Shown here piece after piece: positions 9,230-17,543 of a stretch of 64,000 nucleotides of DNA. The stretch's first letter is position 1, and each line of letters opens with the position of its first letter. A program made the translations under genes and the position numbers. Where the stretch lies: assembly GCA_019163175.1 (NCBI GenBank), contig JAFLKN010000015.1, positions 1 to 64,000 on the forward strand, read 5' to 3'. Source of the DNA: Prolixibacteraceae bacterium (GTDB lineage Bacteria; Bacteroidota; Bacteroidia; Bacteroidales; Prolixibacteraceae). The notes under the pieces are model-generated. The model had not been told where the DNA came from. It was given only the letters and a program-made list of their open reading frames with translations, and ran no database searches.

Positions 9230-10363
9230 TTATTGAAGACCCCAATTTGTTGGTGTACTTGTTGCTTCAGCAGCATCCTGTAGCGATTTCTGCAAACTTG
9301 CAAAGAAATTAAAGCCTGTAAGCTGCTCAATCTGATCTACTGATTTTGTCATTGAAGAGTTTGGCTGTACACTACCATATGACCTGTGTTCTATCCAAAA
9401 ACCTATAGAATCATAATTACCACCTTTTAGCCTGAGCAAAACCTTATAATAGTAGTTTGGAACAGCAACTTTAACTCCCTTGCTGTCTGTAGCATAGTTT
9501 ACTGTTTCACTTCCCCCTACCGTCTTTAGGATAGCACCTGTAACCACGTACAAGGTGTCTGATGCAGTCATCCAACCTCTTACCTTTTCTTCAAGGTTTG
9601 CCCACATTTGTTGGTTAAGCACACCCAACTGAGGAGTCATGTTGGTAAAGTAAAACGTTTGGCTATTTGCAGTTGAATTAACAGTTCTGTCAGCTGATGG
9701 AATCTGGTGTCCTCTATCATAACCAGAAATAGTTGAAAAATAATTAGGTTGGCTTGCTGAAGGAACACTTGGATCAAGTTGCCAGTTGTCAGTTCTGCCT
9801 GAGCTTCCGATATAGCTTGGATGATGTGGATATGCTACCCAATAGGCAATCTTTTCTTTCTTATCGTACATGAATGAGTAGCTCCTTACCGTTTTTGCAT
9901 TAATGGTAATGTCATGGGTTAATGTGGTGCAGTCCGAATTTCCTCCACCTGTAGGAACTTCAATCCAGACTGGATTTGGGTATCTGCCTCCTACTATCGG
10001 AGCAGCCTGCTGTGTTAGTACAAGGCTTACTACTTTTTCACCAGAGGTTACGGACAATTCAGCAACCCTTGGTTCATATGCTACATTAGGAGTAAACTGC
10101 AAGACAACATTTGTATCATCTATTCCAGTAGCCGGATTAATTGTAATCCAATTTGTACCACCAGATTTATAAGTAACATCTATCTTCCACGAACCATTGG
10201 AATGAATATTTAAGAACTGGCTTGTTGTTGAAGCTGTAATGGTCAGATTGGTCTCTGCCGTTAGTTCAGTTGTTTTGGTATCCTCCTTTGAGCAAGAGGT
10301 AAATAAAATTACAAGTAACACCAGAGTTAATACCTTCAACTTTTTGAAATAAAATGTCATCAT
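9230..10363 (-). CDS. BACON-domain lipoprotein with DNA/RNA non-specific endonuclease (NUC1) domain
   Basis: The 377-residue protein has a lipoprotein signal (LLVILFTSC, lipid on Cys24), a BACON Ig-like domain (about 40-120) and a NUC1 domain (about 150-360). The catalytic motif DRGHQIPSADR lies near residue 215 (the histidine is the general base) and the metal-binding asparagine sits in FTNMTPQ, followed by NLEEKVRGW. These enzymes cut single- and double-stranded DNA and RNA with Mg2+. Anchored in the outer membrane, it probably degrades extracellular DNA for nutrients. The DUF5689 lipoprotein gene lies 64 bp upstream on the same strand and is likely in the same operon. Two methionines open the ORF and either could start it. 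Confidence 0.88.
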   Translation of the reverse strand: MMTFYFKKLKVLTLVLLVILFTSCSKEDTKTTELTAETNLTITASTTSQFLNIHSNGSWKIDVTYKSGGTNWITINPATGIDDTNVVLQFTPNVAYEPRVAELSVTSGEKVVSLVLTQQAAPIVGGRYPNPVWIEVPTGGGNSDCTTLTHDITINAKTVRSYSFMYDKKEKIAYWVAYPHHPSYIGSSGRTDNWQLDPSVPSASQPNYFSTISGYDRGHQIPSADRTVNSTANSQTFYFTNMTPQLGVLNQQMWANLEEKVRGWMTASDTLYVVTGAILKTVGGSETVNYATDSKGVKVAVPNYYYKVLLRLKGGNYDSIGFWIEHRSYGSVQPNSSMTKSVDQIEQLTGFNFFASLQKSLQDAAEATSTPTNWGLQ

Positions 10364-10427
10364 AATGGTTCTGTATAAAGCAATAATAGCCCGGAATAAT
10401 CCGAGCTATCTTGTATTCCTAATTTTA

Positions 10428-12263
10428 TTAATTGACTGAAATTACTACATCTGCAAGACGGGAGTTTCCTCCTGCTGCTATTGTACCTCCTCCAATAGAT
10501 GCAGTACTGCTTACTTTAACACGAATCTGAACCTGTCCACTAACTGATTCTGAAAGTACCAAAGTCCGTGTAAATGGTACAATATTAGCAAGATAGAGAA
10601 TTGCATCACCCATCTGTGTCCATGTTGTACCATCTTTGGAATATTCAACAACAAAGTCTCTCGGGGCTGTGCTGCTGCCATAACCTTTGAAGGTCATTGT
10701 AAGGGTTTTGCCTGAAGCGATTGGTTGTTTAGGTGTGAAACTAAATAGCCATGCTTTGCCTTGATCCCATGTACTCAGGTATATGGTTTTGGATGATGCA
10801 GTATAGGCAATTGTAGGTAGTGGTGCTGCAAAGCCAGACAATGTAAGTGATGCATTTGTTGACTCATCAGTTGCAGAAGTGGATGAGACTATTGGGAAAC
10901 TGGCTGGAAGGGCTTCAAATGTCCAGGTTGCCATTGTTTTTGAACTGGCAGGATCAGTAACCACTCCGTTTACCACGATTGGTGTGGAAATGCCGGTTCC
11001 GGTTATCGTGAAGGATACAGCACCTGATGCTGTAGGTGTTCCTGCTAGTGGGATTGTAATATTACCGGCAGCAGTTGTAAAATTGCCATTTGCTGTTACT
11101 GGGGTTGTGATTCCTGTTGCACCTGTTCCTGATACTGCAACTGATAAGCTGTATGCCTGACCAATTGTTGCTAAGGTGTATGGAATAGTGATAACATTTG
11201 CTGCACCTAGTCCTACTGCTTTTGTCATTGCACCTCCTAGAGTTGCAGTTCCATATGTAAGTTGTGGAGCAACACCAAAACGAGTCCCGGTTAGTTCAGC
11301 AAAGTCAGTACGATTTTGTGGGAGAATCTGGAAGATGGCATTATTAACACTGGCAATACCTTTAAGTGTACCACTTCCCTGAGGAACCTGAAGGGCTTTA
11401 AATTCAGAATAAGAGGCATTAAACATGATATAACTCTCATTCGTGGAAGTTTCCATGTTTATAGAGGTATGCGCAGTTCCCACCACCATCGTTTTAGAAA
11501 GATCAGCGTTTGCAACCTGTGTATTTGCAATTGAAACATACATTGATTCAAATGCTCCGGATTTTAGCTGTGCTACAGTAATCGGTTTTGCAGGAATTAC
11601 AGTGGTCTTACCAGTTGTACTCATATCTGCATTAGTGAAGTTGTTTAGCTGAAGTAATCCATTGAATTTTGAAAGAACAGCACCCTGGAGTTTAAATTCA
11701 AGCTCTGTACCAACGGCCATCGGTGTAGCATCAGCAACCAACCTGACACAAATCCCTGCATTTAGGTCAGAAACATACAGGTTTTTAAGTGATGTAGTAT
11801 TGCCTCCAACCTGATCACAAATCAGGCTTGCCTTTAAATATAAATCCTGTGTTATTGTAGTTTCACCCTTGGCGCGAAGTTCTGCAACGGTTACATACGT
11901 TTTCACATTACCTGACTGTTGTATTTTTACAGTCTTTGAAATTGTAGGTGTATTGATCTTTACATTAGCCTCCCTTGGAAGTCCGGTATTTGGTAAAAAT
12001 GTGAAGCTAATCGCGATGGAGCTTTTAGTTCCTGAAAGCGGAGTTGCAGCAATCCAGGTTGCATCGGTTGGAATTTCAACACTCCATGCAGCATTTGAAC
12101 TAATAACAAGCAATGATTTACCACCTTCTTTTGCAACAGTTATTGACTCACTGGCTACATCTAAAAATGGATCTTCATTCTTTTCGTCTTTGCTACAGCT
12201 CGTTATTGCCAGGGATGCAATAACCAATGCAATACCTATCAGTTTAAATGCTATTGATTTCAT
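10428..12263 (-). CDS. Lipoprotein with BACON, DUF5689 and Ig-like/discoidin-like regions
   Basis: A 611-residue protein with a lipoprotein signal (LAITSC, Cys23). In order: a BACON-like domain (35-115), a DUF5689-type OB-like domain (about 118-330; TYVTVAELRAKG, LYVSDLNAGICVRL), an alanine/threonine-rich Ig-like segment (about 350-440) and a C-terminal beta-sandwich (about 445-611; WTQMGDAILYL). DUF5689 proteins in Bacteroidota are usually surface lipoproteins encoded with secreted nucleases or phosphatases. The next gene is exactly such a nuclease, so a role in binding or presenting nucleic acid at the surface is inferred. Catalytic residues are not apparent. Confidence 0.8.
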   Translation of the reverse strand: MKSIAFKLIGIALVIASLAITSCSKDEKNEDPFLDVASESITVAKEGGKSLLVISSNAAWSVEIPTDATWIAATPLSGTKSSIAISFTFLPNTGLPREANVKINTPTISKTVKIQQSGNVKTYVTVAELRAKGETTITQDLYLKASLICDQVGGNTTSLKNLYVSDLNAGICVRLVADATPMAVGTELEFKLQGAVLSKFNGLLQLNNFTNADMSTTGKTTVIPAKPITVAQLKSGAFESMYVSIANTQVANADLSKTMVVGTAHTSINMETSTNESYIMFNASYSEFKALQVPQGSGTLKGIASVNNAIFQILPQNRTDFAELTGTRFGVAPQLTYGTATLGGAMTKAVGLGAANVITIPYTLATIGQAYSLSVAVSGTGATGITTPVTANGNFTTAAGNITIPLAGTPTASGAVSFTITGTGISTPIVVNGVVTDPASSKTMATWTFEALPASFPIVSSTSATDESTNASLTLSGFAAPLPTIAYTASSKTIYLSTWDQGKAWLFSFTPKQPIASGKTLTMTFKGYGSSTAPRDFVVEYSKDGTTWTQMGDAILYLANIVPFTRTLVLSESVSGQVQIRVKVSSTASIGGGTIAAGGNSRLADVVISVN

Positions 12264-12309
12264 AGAGGGTTGATTATTTGTTTAAAAAATGAGAATAAAA
12301 ACAGAACTC

Positions 12310-12317
12310 CAAATTTA
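12310..12317 (-). promoter_or_regulatory. -7 box (TAnnTTTG) of the DUF5689/nuclease operon
   Basis: TAAATTTG on the minus strand, 47 bp before the start of the DUF5689 gene; it would drive both lipoprotein genes. Confidence 0.4.
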
Positions 12318-12560
12318 CAATATATTATCCAACTGGACATGAATTAAATCAGGGGCAGTTACAAAATTTATCAATGCTGTGATGAAATTCTTGCTTAAAA
12401 CCATTTTTACATTTAACCAACAGGCCATTGCAGATGCATCAATTTTTGATGTTCGAGTAACAGCTGATTTGTTTAAATTTGATTATATTTCTATTCTGAT
12501 CCAATAACATCTTCGAATTCGTGTTTCTTGGTTATTTTTGACTTTCCAAACAAATAAATA

Positions 12561-12868
12561 AATGATATCTAACCAAAAATTTAATGATTATATTAAATCT
12601 GTTGGTAAAAAAGCTGAATTCTTTGGGAAAGTGTCAAAAGGCAGAACCGAGGGGTAGACTCAGAAAAACTGAAGTCAAAGCAAAATGGAAAATTGTAACT
12701 AGCCACACTGCAAGAAGATCTTTTGGCGCCAACTTATATAAATGAGGGTTCCAATCAAAAAGCATAATGGCAATTACCGGCCATAAAATAGAAAAAGCTT
12801 TTTACAGTTATACTAAGGTGAATGAAGAAGAACATGCTGAATTGCTAGCAAAACATTGGACAACAGTA
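12561..12868 (+). pseudogene. Tyrosine recombinase C-terminal remnant
   Basis: Translation gives ISNQKFNDYIKSVGKKAE, then after a frame change VTSHTARRSFGANLYK, a TGA stop, and IMAITGHKIEKAFYSYTKV. This reproduces the end of Bacteroidota phage-type integrases: the HTARR box, the GHK box and the catalytic tyrosine in FYSYTKV. The N-terminal two thirds are missing, and there is at least one frameshift (near 12620-12660) and one in-frame stop (TGA about 12741). It marks a dead mobile element to the left of the defence island. Confidence 0.85.
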
Positions 12869-12877
12869 AAATTACAA

Positions 12878-13534
12878 ATGCCAAAATCTGATTTTATGAA
12901 AATTATTACTAATGGCTTTTTAAAAAGAATAACATTAAACCCATTAAAAGAAATTTATGAAAATAATGAAGAAGATCCAGAACTTAAGCTAATTGATGAG
13001 AAATTGGATTGTGAATCAAAGCAAAAATTCATGCAATTACTTTCAAAAATTGAAGTCCAAAAATTATTAGGAGATTCGAAATCAGACGATTTGAAATACT
13101 TATTTATTAAGATAATTTCTTTTCAATATTATTACAATAAGAAAAAGGATATACGAAATAGAATGAAAGCTCAATTGAGATTATGTGATGATTTTATTAA
13201 TTCTGATATCTGCAAAAGAAATCTAAAATTGAAAACATTAGCTGAACTCGAAGCTGGAAAACTGGAAATGGCAATTGATACTGATTTGATCTATTTATCT
13301 ATAAATGAGCTGAACAGCTTTTATAAAATCAAATTTCCTTCTTGGGAAGCAAAGGACAGGTATGTACAAATTAGTGAAATAATGCATTATCTTTCATTTC
13401 ATCCCAAGGAGAGGTTTTACACTCTTGATGAAGCTAGAGATGAGGTAGAAAGGAAAAAAAAAGCTAAAAAACCATACTATCAAGGTCCTGAGGATATAAT
13501 CGAAGACCGAATAAAAAAGTTTATTTGGAAATAA
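12878..13534 (+). CDS. Hypothetical protein following, and in frame with, an integrase remnant
   Basis: The open frame starts at ATG 12767 inside the integrase remnant, whose last 31 codons are read in frame (GHK box and catalytic-tyrosine segment). The part of its own probably begins at ATG 12878 or 12896, giving about 213-219 residues. The protein is charged and helical (many Lys, Glu and Asp) with a basic tail (ERKKKAKKPYYQGPEDI). No signal peptide or membrane segment is visible and no family is recognised. Either a deletion joined the integrase end to this gene, or the fused 255-residue product is made. Codon use is AT-rich like the flanks. Confidence 0.55.
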   Translation: MPKSDFMKIITNGFLKRITLNPLKEIYENNEEDPELKLIDEKLDCESKQKFMQLLSKIEVQKLLGDSKSDDLKYLFIKIISFQYYYNKKKDIRNRMKAQLRLCDDFINSDICKRNLKLKTLAELEAGKLEMAIDTDLIYLSINELNSFYKIKFPSWEAKDRYVQISEIMHYLSFHPKERFYTLDEARDEVERKKKAKKPYYQGPEDIIEDRIKKFIWK

Positions 13535-13640
13535 TGCTAACATATTAAAAATCAATAGGGGACAATATTTCTCAGTTTTAATTCCCCTCACATTTTCGTA
13601 TAGTATGCTTTAATTTGCACTATTAATTAAATCAAATTAT

Positions 13641-14039
13641 ATGAATATTGATCAATTTACCTTCATTAGTTATGGTGCATATGTACCTCTAGAGATTACT
13701 GTCGATGATCTTCTGGAAGTAATGAACGATTTTGCTACCGAGAAAGAAAGCTACCTTCTGGCAAATATGGATGAAGAACCATCTCCTGTTTATATTTCCC
13801 AGAAAAATGCGATGAATATTCTTAATGTGACGAATGTTAGGTCCATGATAGAATTAGAAGTGCGTAAATACTTGACTCAGTGCACATATCGTGGAGGGAT
13901 TTTTTACCTTCAAGATGAAGTTTTGCTTTTGAAAAATTTTGCCGAATTGCTGAATGTTAAACCTTTAAACATGAAAATCGATTACCCTGAAGGCCATTTT
14001 GAAAAGTTTAGCAATATTTGTGCTATAAAAGAGTATTAA
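13641..14039 (+). CDS. Hypothetical protein, possible excisionase-like winged HTH
   Basis: A 132-residue acidic protein. Residues 55-100 (PVYISQKNAMNILNVTNVRS, then YRGGIFYLQDEVLLLK) have the spacing of an excisionase/MerR-type helix-turn-helix with a following wing: the target-sequence helix, a glycine-rich turn, and a final helix with DEV. This reading is an inference, not a firm family match. The N-terminal 50 residues are not recognised. It lies between an integrase remnant and a HTH replication-type protein, which fits an old integrative element. A purine-poor leader precedes the ATG. Confidence 0.5.
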   Translation: MNIDQFTFISYGAYVPLEITVDDLLEVMNDFATEKESYLLANMDEEPSPVYISQKNAMNILNVTNVRSMIELEVRKYLTQCTYRGGIFYLQDEVLLLKNFAELLNVKPLNMKIDYPEGHFEKFSNICAIKEY

Positions 14040-14333
14040 AAATAAGCCCAATTAATGCTTTAGCTATAAAGAGCCAAGGTTAAAATTTACTGAATAGGAT
14101 CCAATACTATTACTGATAATAGAAGAAAACTCAGGAAGAGAGGATATAAAGTCCTGATTAACAAGTTTAATTTGGATCCTATTATTTTATTAAACCTGCG
14201 CGCGCGGTTTTTGGGTGAGCCAATGTGATTAAGGATCCTCCAGAAGTTCTAATTTGGATGTTTTACAGGAAAAGGATTTTGCTGTAGAGAGATTTTCCAG
14301 AGAAAATCATAAAATTTATTTGAAATTGGCGTT
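14040..14333. repeat. Intergenic region with a 12-bp inverted repeat and an alternating GC tract
   Basis: AATAGGATCCAA (14093-14104) recurs inverted as TTGGATCCTATT (14172-14183). Just to the right, AAACC-(TGCGCGCGC)-GGTTT (14192-14210) contains ten alternating purine-pyrimidine bases, unusual in such AT-rich DNA, and could form a weak terminator. No gene is visible. Confidence 0.4.
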
Positions 14334-15569
14334 ATGAAATGCCATATTATCTTGAACAAAGTTAAGTTCATGATTATAATTAGTGCTTTTGAAGTGAAAA
14401 ATACTGAAAGTATCTTGGAAAAGCCAGAACAAAAAAAAAGAAATCTAGATAGAATTAAAATTAAAAATATGAAAAATATAATTTACTCTTTAGACTTAAA
14501 TGAATTAGTTCAGCCTAAAGAAAAAAAACTAATAGAGGAAGGACAATATTATCCTAAAAATATATCCACAATTGCTATGATATCAAGATTGAAACTAAGT
14601 GCTACTCAAATTGCAGTTTATGATATGCTATGTTGTTTATATAATGAAAAAAAAGGATATGCCCATCCAAGCTATGATTATATGGCAAAGAAATTAGGAA
14701 TAGAGCCTAAAACGGTAAAAATAGCCGTCAAGAAATTGGAAGCATTAAAACTAGTTAATAAGGAAGTGAGAAAAACAAGGAATAACCAGAATAGCACTAA
14801 TTTGTATAAACCCTATTGTATAAGAATTAGTAGTAAATATTATTGTGAAATTACTAAAAGTGAAAATGACACAATACCGGAAGGGGGTCTAAATGAACAC
14901 CAGGACAATAATAGAATGTGTCTAAATGATCACCCTGAGCTGGGTTCAATTGAACACAATCACGGTGTTGAAACAGACACTCAAATAGAAGATATAAGAA
15001 AAAAGGATAATAAGTTTACTAACCTAAATTCTCAGCAATTCCATAATCAAGTCGCAAATCTTAATCCACCATTTTCATTTGGAGTTGATCCGCTACCAAT
15101 TAATCTTCGTAAGCAGTTTAATATTGGTCAGCCAATAAATCAAAATATTAATTCTATACTAATTTCCGGAAGTTCCAACTTTACCGAATCACACATAGAA
15201 ACAGTGAATCTAGATGATCGATCTCTAGAGGAGATTTATCCCCAAGAATCTATAGTTGAAAATCGAAAAAAAAATAAGAAGGATCCAGTCTACTTTTATG
15301 CTCCTGGCTATGTACAACACATTTATAATATGGTTAAGAAAATAAATGAGGAATTTGGTCACACTACGTATTCATGGAAAATGAGTGAAATGGATTTAAA
15401 TAATATTATTGCTGTGTGTAAAGAAGAAACAGTAGAAGGTTTTATTAAATCAATTAATCGTCAAATATCGGGAATAGTAAATCACCCTAATAGACCATTA
15501 GGTTTGTCATATTTTACTAAGAGATATAAGGATGATATTATTGAACCTAATTCTGGAAGATTAGTATAA
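14334..15569 (+). CDS. Helix-turn-helix (HTH_36-type) protein, probable replication-associated protein of a mobile element
   Basis: The 411-residue protein carries near residues 80-150 a HTH resembling HTH_36 (ATQIAVYDMLCCLYNE, YAHPSYDYMAKKLGIEPKTV, AVKKLEALKLV), a fold found in replication initiators of plasmids, phages and integrative elements. The middle is low-complexity and polar (Asn/Gln-rich), and the C-terminal 90 residues (FYAPGYVQHIYNMVKKINEE and on) form a second conserved-looking block. The first 45 residues are Lys-rich and of doubtful coding value; ATG 14469 (MKNIIYSLDL) is a reasonable later start. With the integrase remnant and the possible excisionase-like gene it probably represents a decayed element. 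Confidence 0.6.
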   Translation: MKCHIILNKVKFMIIISAFEVKNTESILEKPEQKKRNLDRIKIKNMKNIIYSLDLNELVQPKEKKLIEEGQYYPKNISTIAMISRLKLSATQIAVYDMLCCLYNEKKGYAHPSYDYMAKKLGIEPKTVKIAVKKLEALKLVNKEVRKTRNNQNSTNLYKPYCIRISSKYYCEITKSENDTIPEGGLNEHQDNNRMCLNDHPELGSIEHNHGVETDTQIEDIRKKDNKFTNLNSQQFHNQVANLNPPFSFGVDPLPINLRKQFNIGQPINQNINSILISGSSNFTESHIETVNLDDRSLEEIYPQESIVENRKKNKKDPVYFYAPGYVQHIYNMVKKINEEFGHTTYSWKMSEMDLNNIIAVCKEETVEGFIKSINRQISGIVNHPNRPLGLSYFTKRYKDDIIEPNSGRLV

Positions 15570-15794
15570 GTGTGCTATTTCTATTAGATATTCGACTAAC
15601 TTAAGTTTGAGGTTACACTCGTTAACAAGAAATAGAATTTCAACAAACTAGTGTCATGTCAATATAAGATTGTCGGATAAAGACGTTTTATTTGATTCTT
15701 GCTTCGTTGTTTGTGAACTGCCTATTTATAGTGGTTTTTTTTATTCCGATGGTGCTGCCATGCACATGCTTCTTTCTTCAATGTCTTGATGTTA

Positions 15795-17060
15795 TCAATT
15801 CTTCTTTTGAGGCCTTGCCCTATCTAATGCGTTATAAAAAGATAAAAGTTCCGCTAAACTTACAATTATTTGACGGTGTTCAAGAGCCTCCTGCCTCGAT
15901 TGGAAAAATGATTCAATTATCTTAATTTTTTCCTCCATTATTGCTTGATGAATGGCTGCATGACAATTGGGACACAAGCATATTATATTCTCCGGAACAT
16001 CTAAACTGGCTGGGAATATATTTTGGGTATCCATAGGCACCAAATGGTGACCTTGCATGATTGGCATCCGGTGGGTAGCTGAAGTCAATGTTGTATGAAG
16101 AACATCAAATTCGCAGGTAAATGAAGCATTATCTAAGGCAGTATAGGTAATGTTTGGATCACGCGCCCATTGTGTTTGTCCATTTATCACCCGACGTTTA
16201 TGCTTAGGCTGTGGCCCAGAAGGAAGATCTTTTCTCTTGCCTCTTTGAGCCCTTGCCTGAAAATCATCAGGTTCGTCCTGATCTTGAAAAAATAATTGGA
16301 GAGATATAATATTCTCAATATGATTATCTTCAACTATTTTAAAGAAATTTGGTTTTATTTTTTTAAAGAGGATAGCCTTAATCCGAAATAATAATTCAAA
16401 AGTCTTATCCGGCACTTTATCAATTTTTTTATTTAATGGCTTCAAACGACTTAATTTCAGATTAAGTTCTCGCTCTTTATCAAAAGAAGAGAATAGTCCT
16501 GATCTAAATATTTTTAAATGATCACTTTCCCTCGTGTAAATATCAAGCGATAAATCAATTGATTTGATTAAACTTACCAACTGGTCTATAAAACTAAAAT
16601 CATAAATTGTCTGTGATATGTAAGTTGTATAAAAAGTCCTGTGATAATTGGGGAATCTTCTAACATCTAATTCTTTATTGAAGCAATCAAAACTAAAAAA
16701 TAGATTTTCCGCGAAACAAAACGAATAGCCCAATTTCAAATTAAATGCTTCAATTGAAGGAAAGATTTGAAAATTCCAATTTGGACTAATGATACTTGCC
16801 GACTGAGTTGATTCATATTGATCTGGATAAATGAAAATAGAATCATGGCAATTTAATTTCAATTCAATACGTTTACACAAACTCGTGAAGCGCTGATATG
16901 TTTTATCGATCGAATTGATCTGTTTTTTATCCAGTTCACCAAAATTGTGCCCTAATTGTTTTCTAGACAGAAGCAGTGGTTCAATTTCAAATAGTCTCAT
17001 CTCTTTTGCATATTTCCATAAATACTCTGGATTATTTCGATCAAATCGATTGACCTTCAA
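15795..17060 (-). CDS. HNH endonuclease family protein
   Basis: The 421-residue protein ends in an HNH/ICEA-type nuclease domain: GHHLVP (near 338), NIICLCPNCHAAIH (near 361-374), with HH as catalytic base region and the CxxC-H pair for structural zinc. The N-terminal 280 residues (YPDQYESTQSASIISPNWNF and on) do not match a family I can name; they may sense modified or invading DNA. A basic linker (ARAQRGKRKDLPSG, HKRRVINGQTQW) connects them. The frame starts at a TTG; there is no upstream in-frame ATG, and the first ATG is at 17000 (MRLFEIEPL). It is divergent from the large helicase operon and probably part of the same defence island. Confidence 0.75.
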   Translation of the reverse strand: MKVNRFDRNNPEYLWKYAKEMRLFEIEPLLLSRKQLGHNFGELDKKQINSIDKTYQRFTSLCKRIELKLNCHDSIFIYPDQYESTQSASIISPNWNFQIFPSIEAFNLKLGYSFCFAENLFFSFDCFNKELDVRRFPNYHRTFYTTYISQTIYDFSFIDQLVSLIKSIDLSLDIYTRESDHLKIFRSGLFSSFDKERELNLKLSRLKPLNKKIDKVPDKTFELLFRIKAILFKKIKPNFFKIVEDNHIENIISLQLFFQDQDEPDDFQARAQRGKRKDLPSGPQPKHKRRVINGQTQWARDPNITYTALDNASFTCEFDVLHTTLTSATHRMPIMQGHHLVPMDTQNIFPASLDVPENIICLCPNCHAAIHQAIMEEKIKIIESFFQSRQEALEHRQIIVSLAELLSFYNALDRARPQKKN

Positions 17061-17543
17061 TAATCCGATTTTAAATTCAGGATAGATAATATGATTTAGT
17101 CATAATCGCATGTTCTTGTTTTTGACAAAGATATTCAATATGAAATGTATTTATGTTTAGTATAGTATGCTTTTATAAGCAAAAACTATTGATATTTTTA
17201 ACTTGTCAATTATTTAACTCTCATATTCAATGCGTTCTATAATAATATTGAATGCTAAAGAACATTTTAGTTTCATCAATTTATGGGAAATACTCAACTA
17301 AACATTTTAAGTTCATCGAAAGAATAATAGAAACAGAATCCTTTTGATCCTTTTTTCAATCTAAATGTATAAAGGGAACCCCTTTAAACTTTGGTCAGGC
17401 ATAATCAGAGCATTGTGGATAAACAAAAAACACTATTCATTCTTAATAAAACATAAGTTAAATCTTCTTTTCTTGTCTTAATTTTTTATATTTGATTTTT
17501 TCATTTTTAAACCGACTTTGACTAATTCAACCCCAATAAGCTC
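17061..17543. other. Divergent intergenic region before the defence operon
   Basis: AT-rich, no ORF. It holds a small hairpin AAAGGG-AAC-CCCTTT (17371-17385) and a -7-like box at 17488-17495. It must carry the promoters for both the HNH gene (left) and the large operon (right). Confidence 0.5.
17488..17495 (+). promoter_or_regulatory. Possible -7 box of the DISARM-like operon
   Basis: TATATTTG fits TAnnTTTG, 49 bp before the start codon of the helicase gene. The -33 element is not convincing. Confidence 0.3.

Noticed and set aside
15692-15925. Plus-strand ORF of 77 codons
   Set aside because: It overlaps the well-supported HNH gene end on the opposite strand and has a hydrophobic, composition-driven product.
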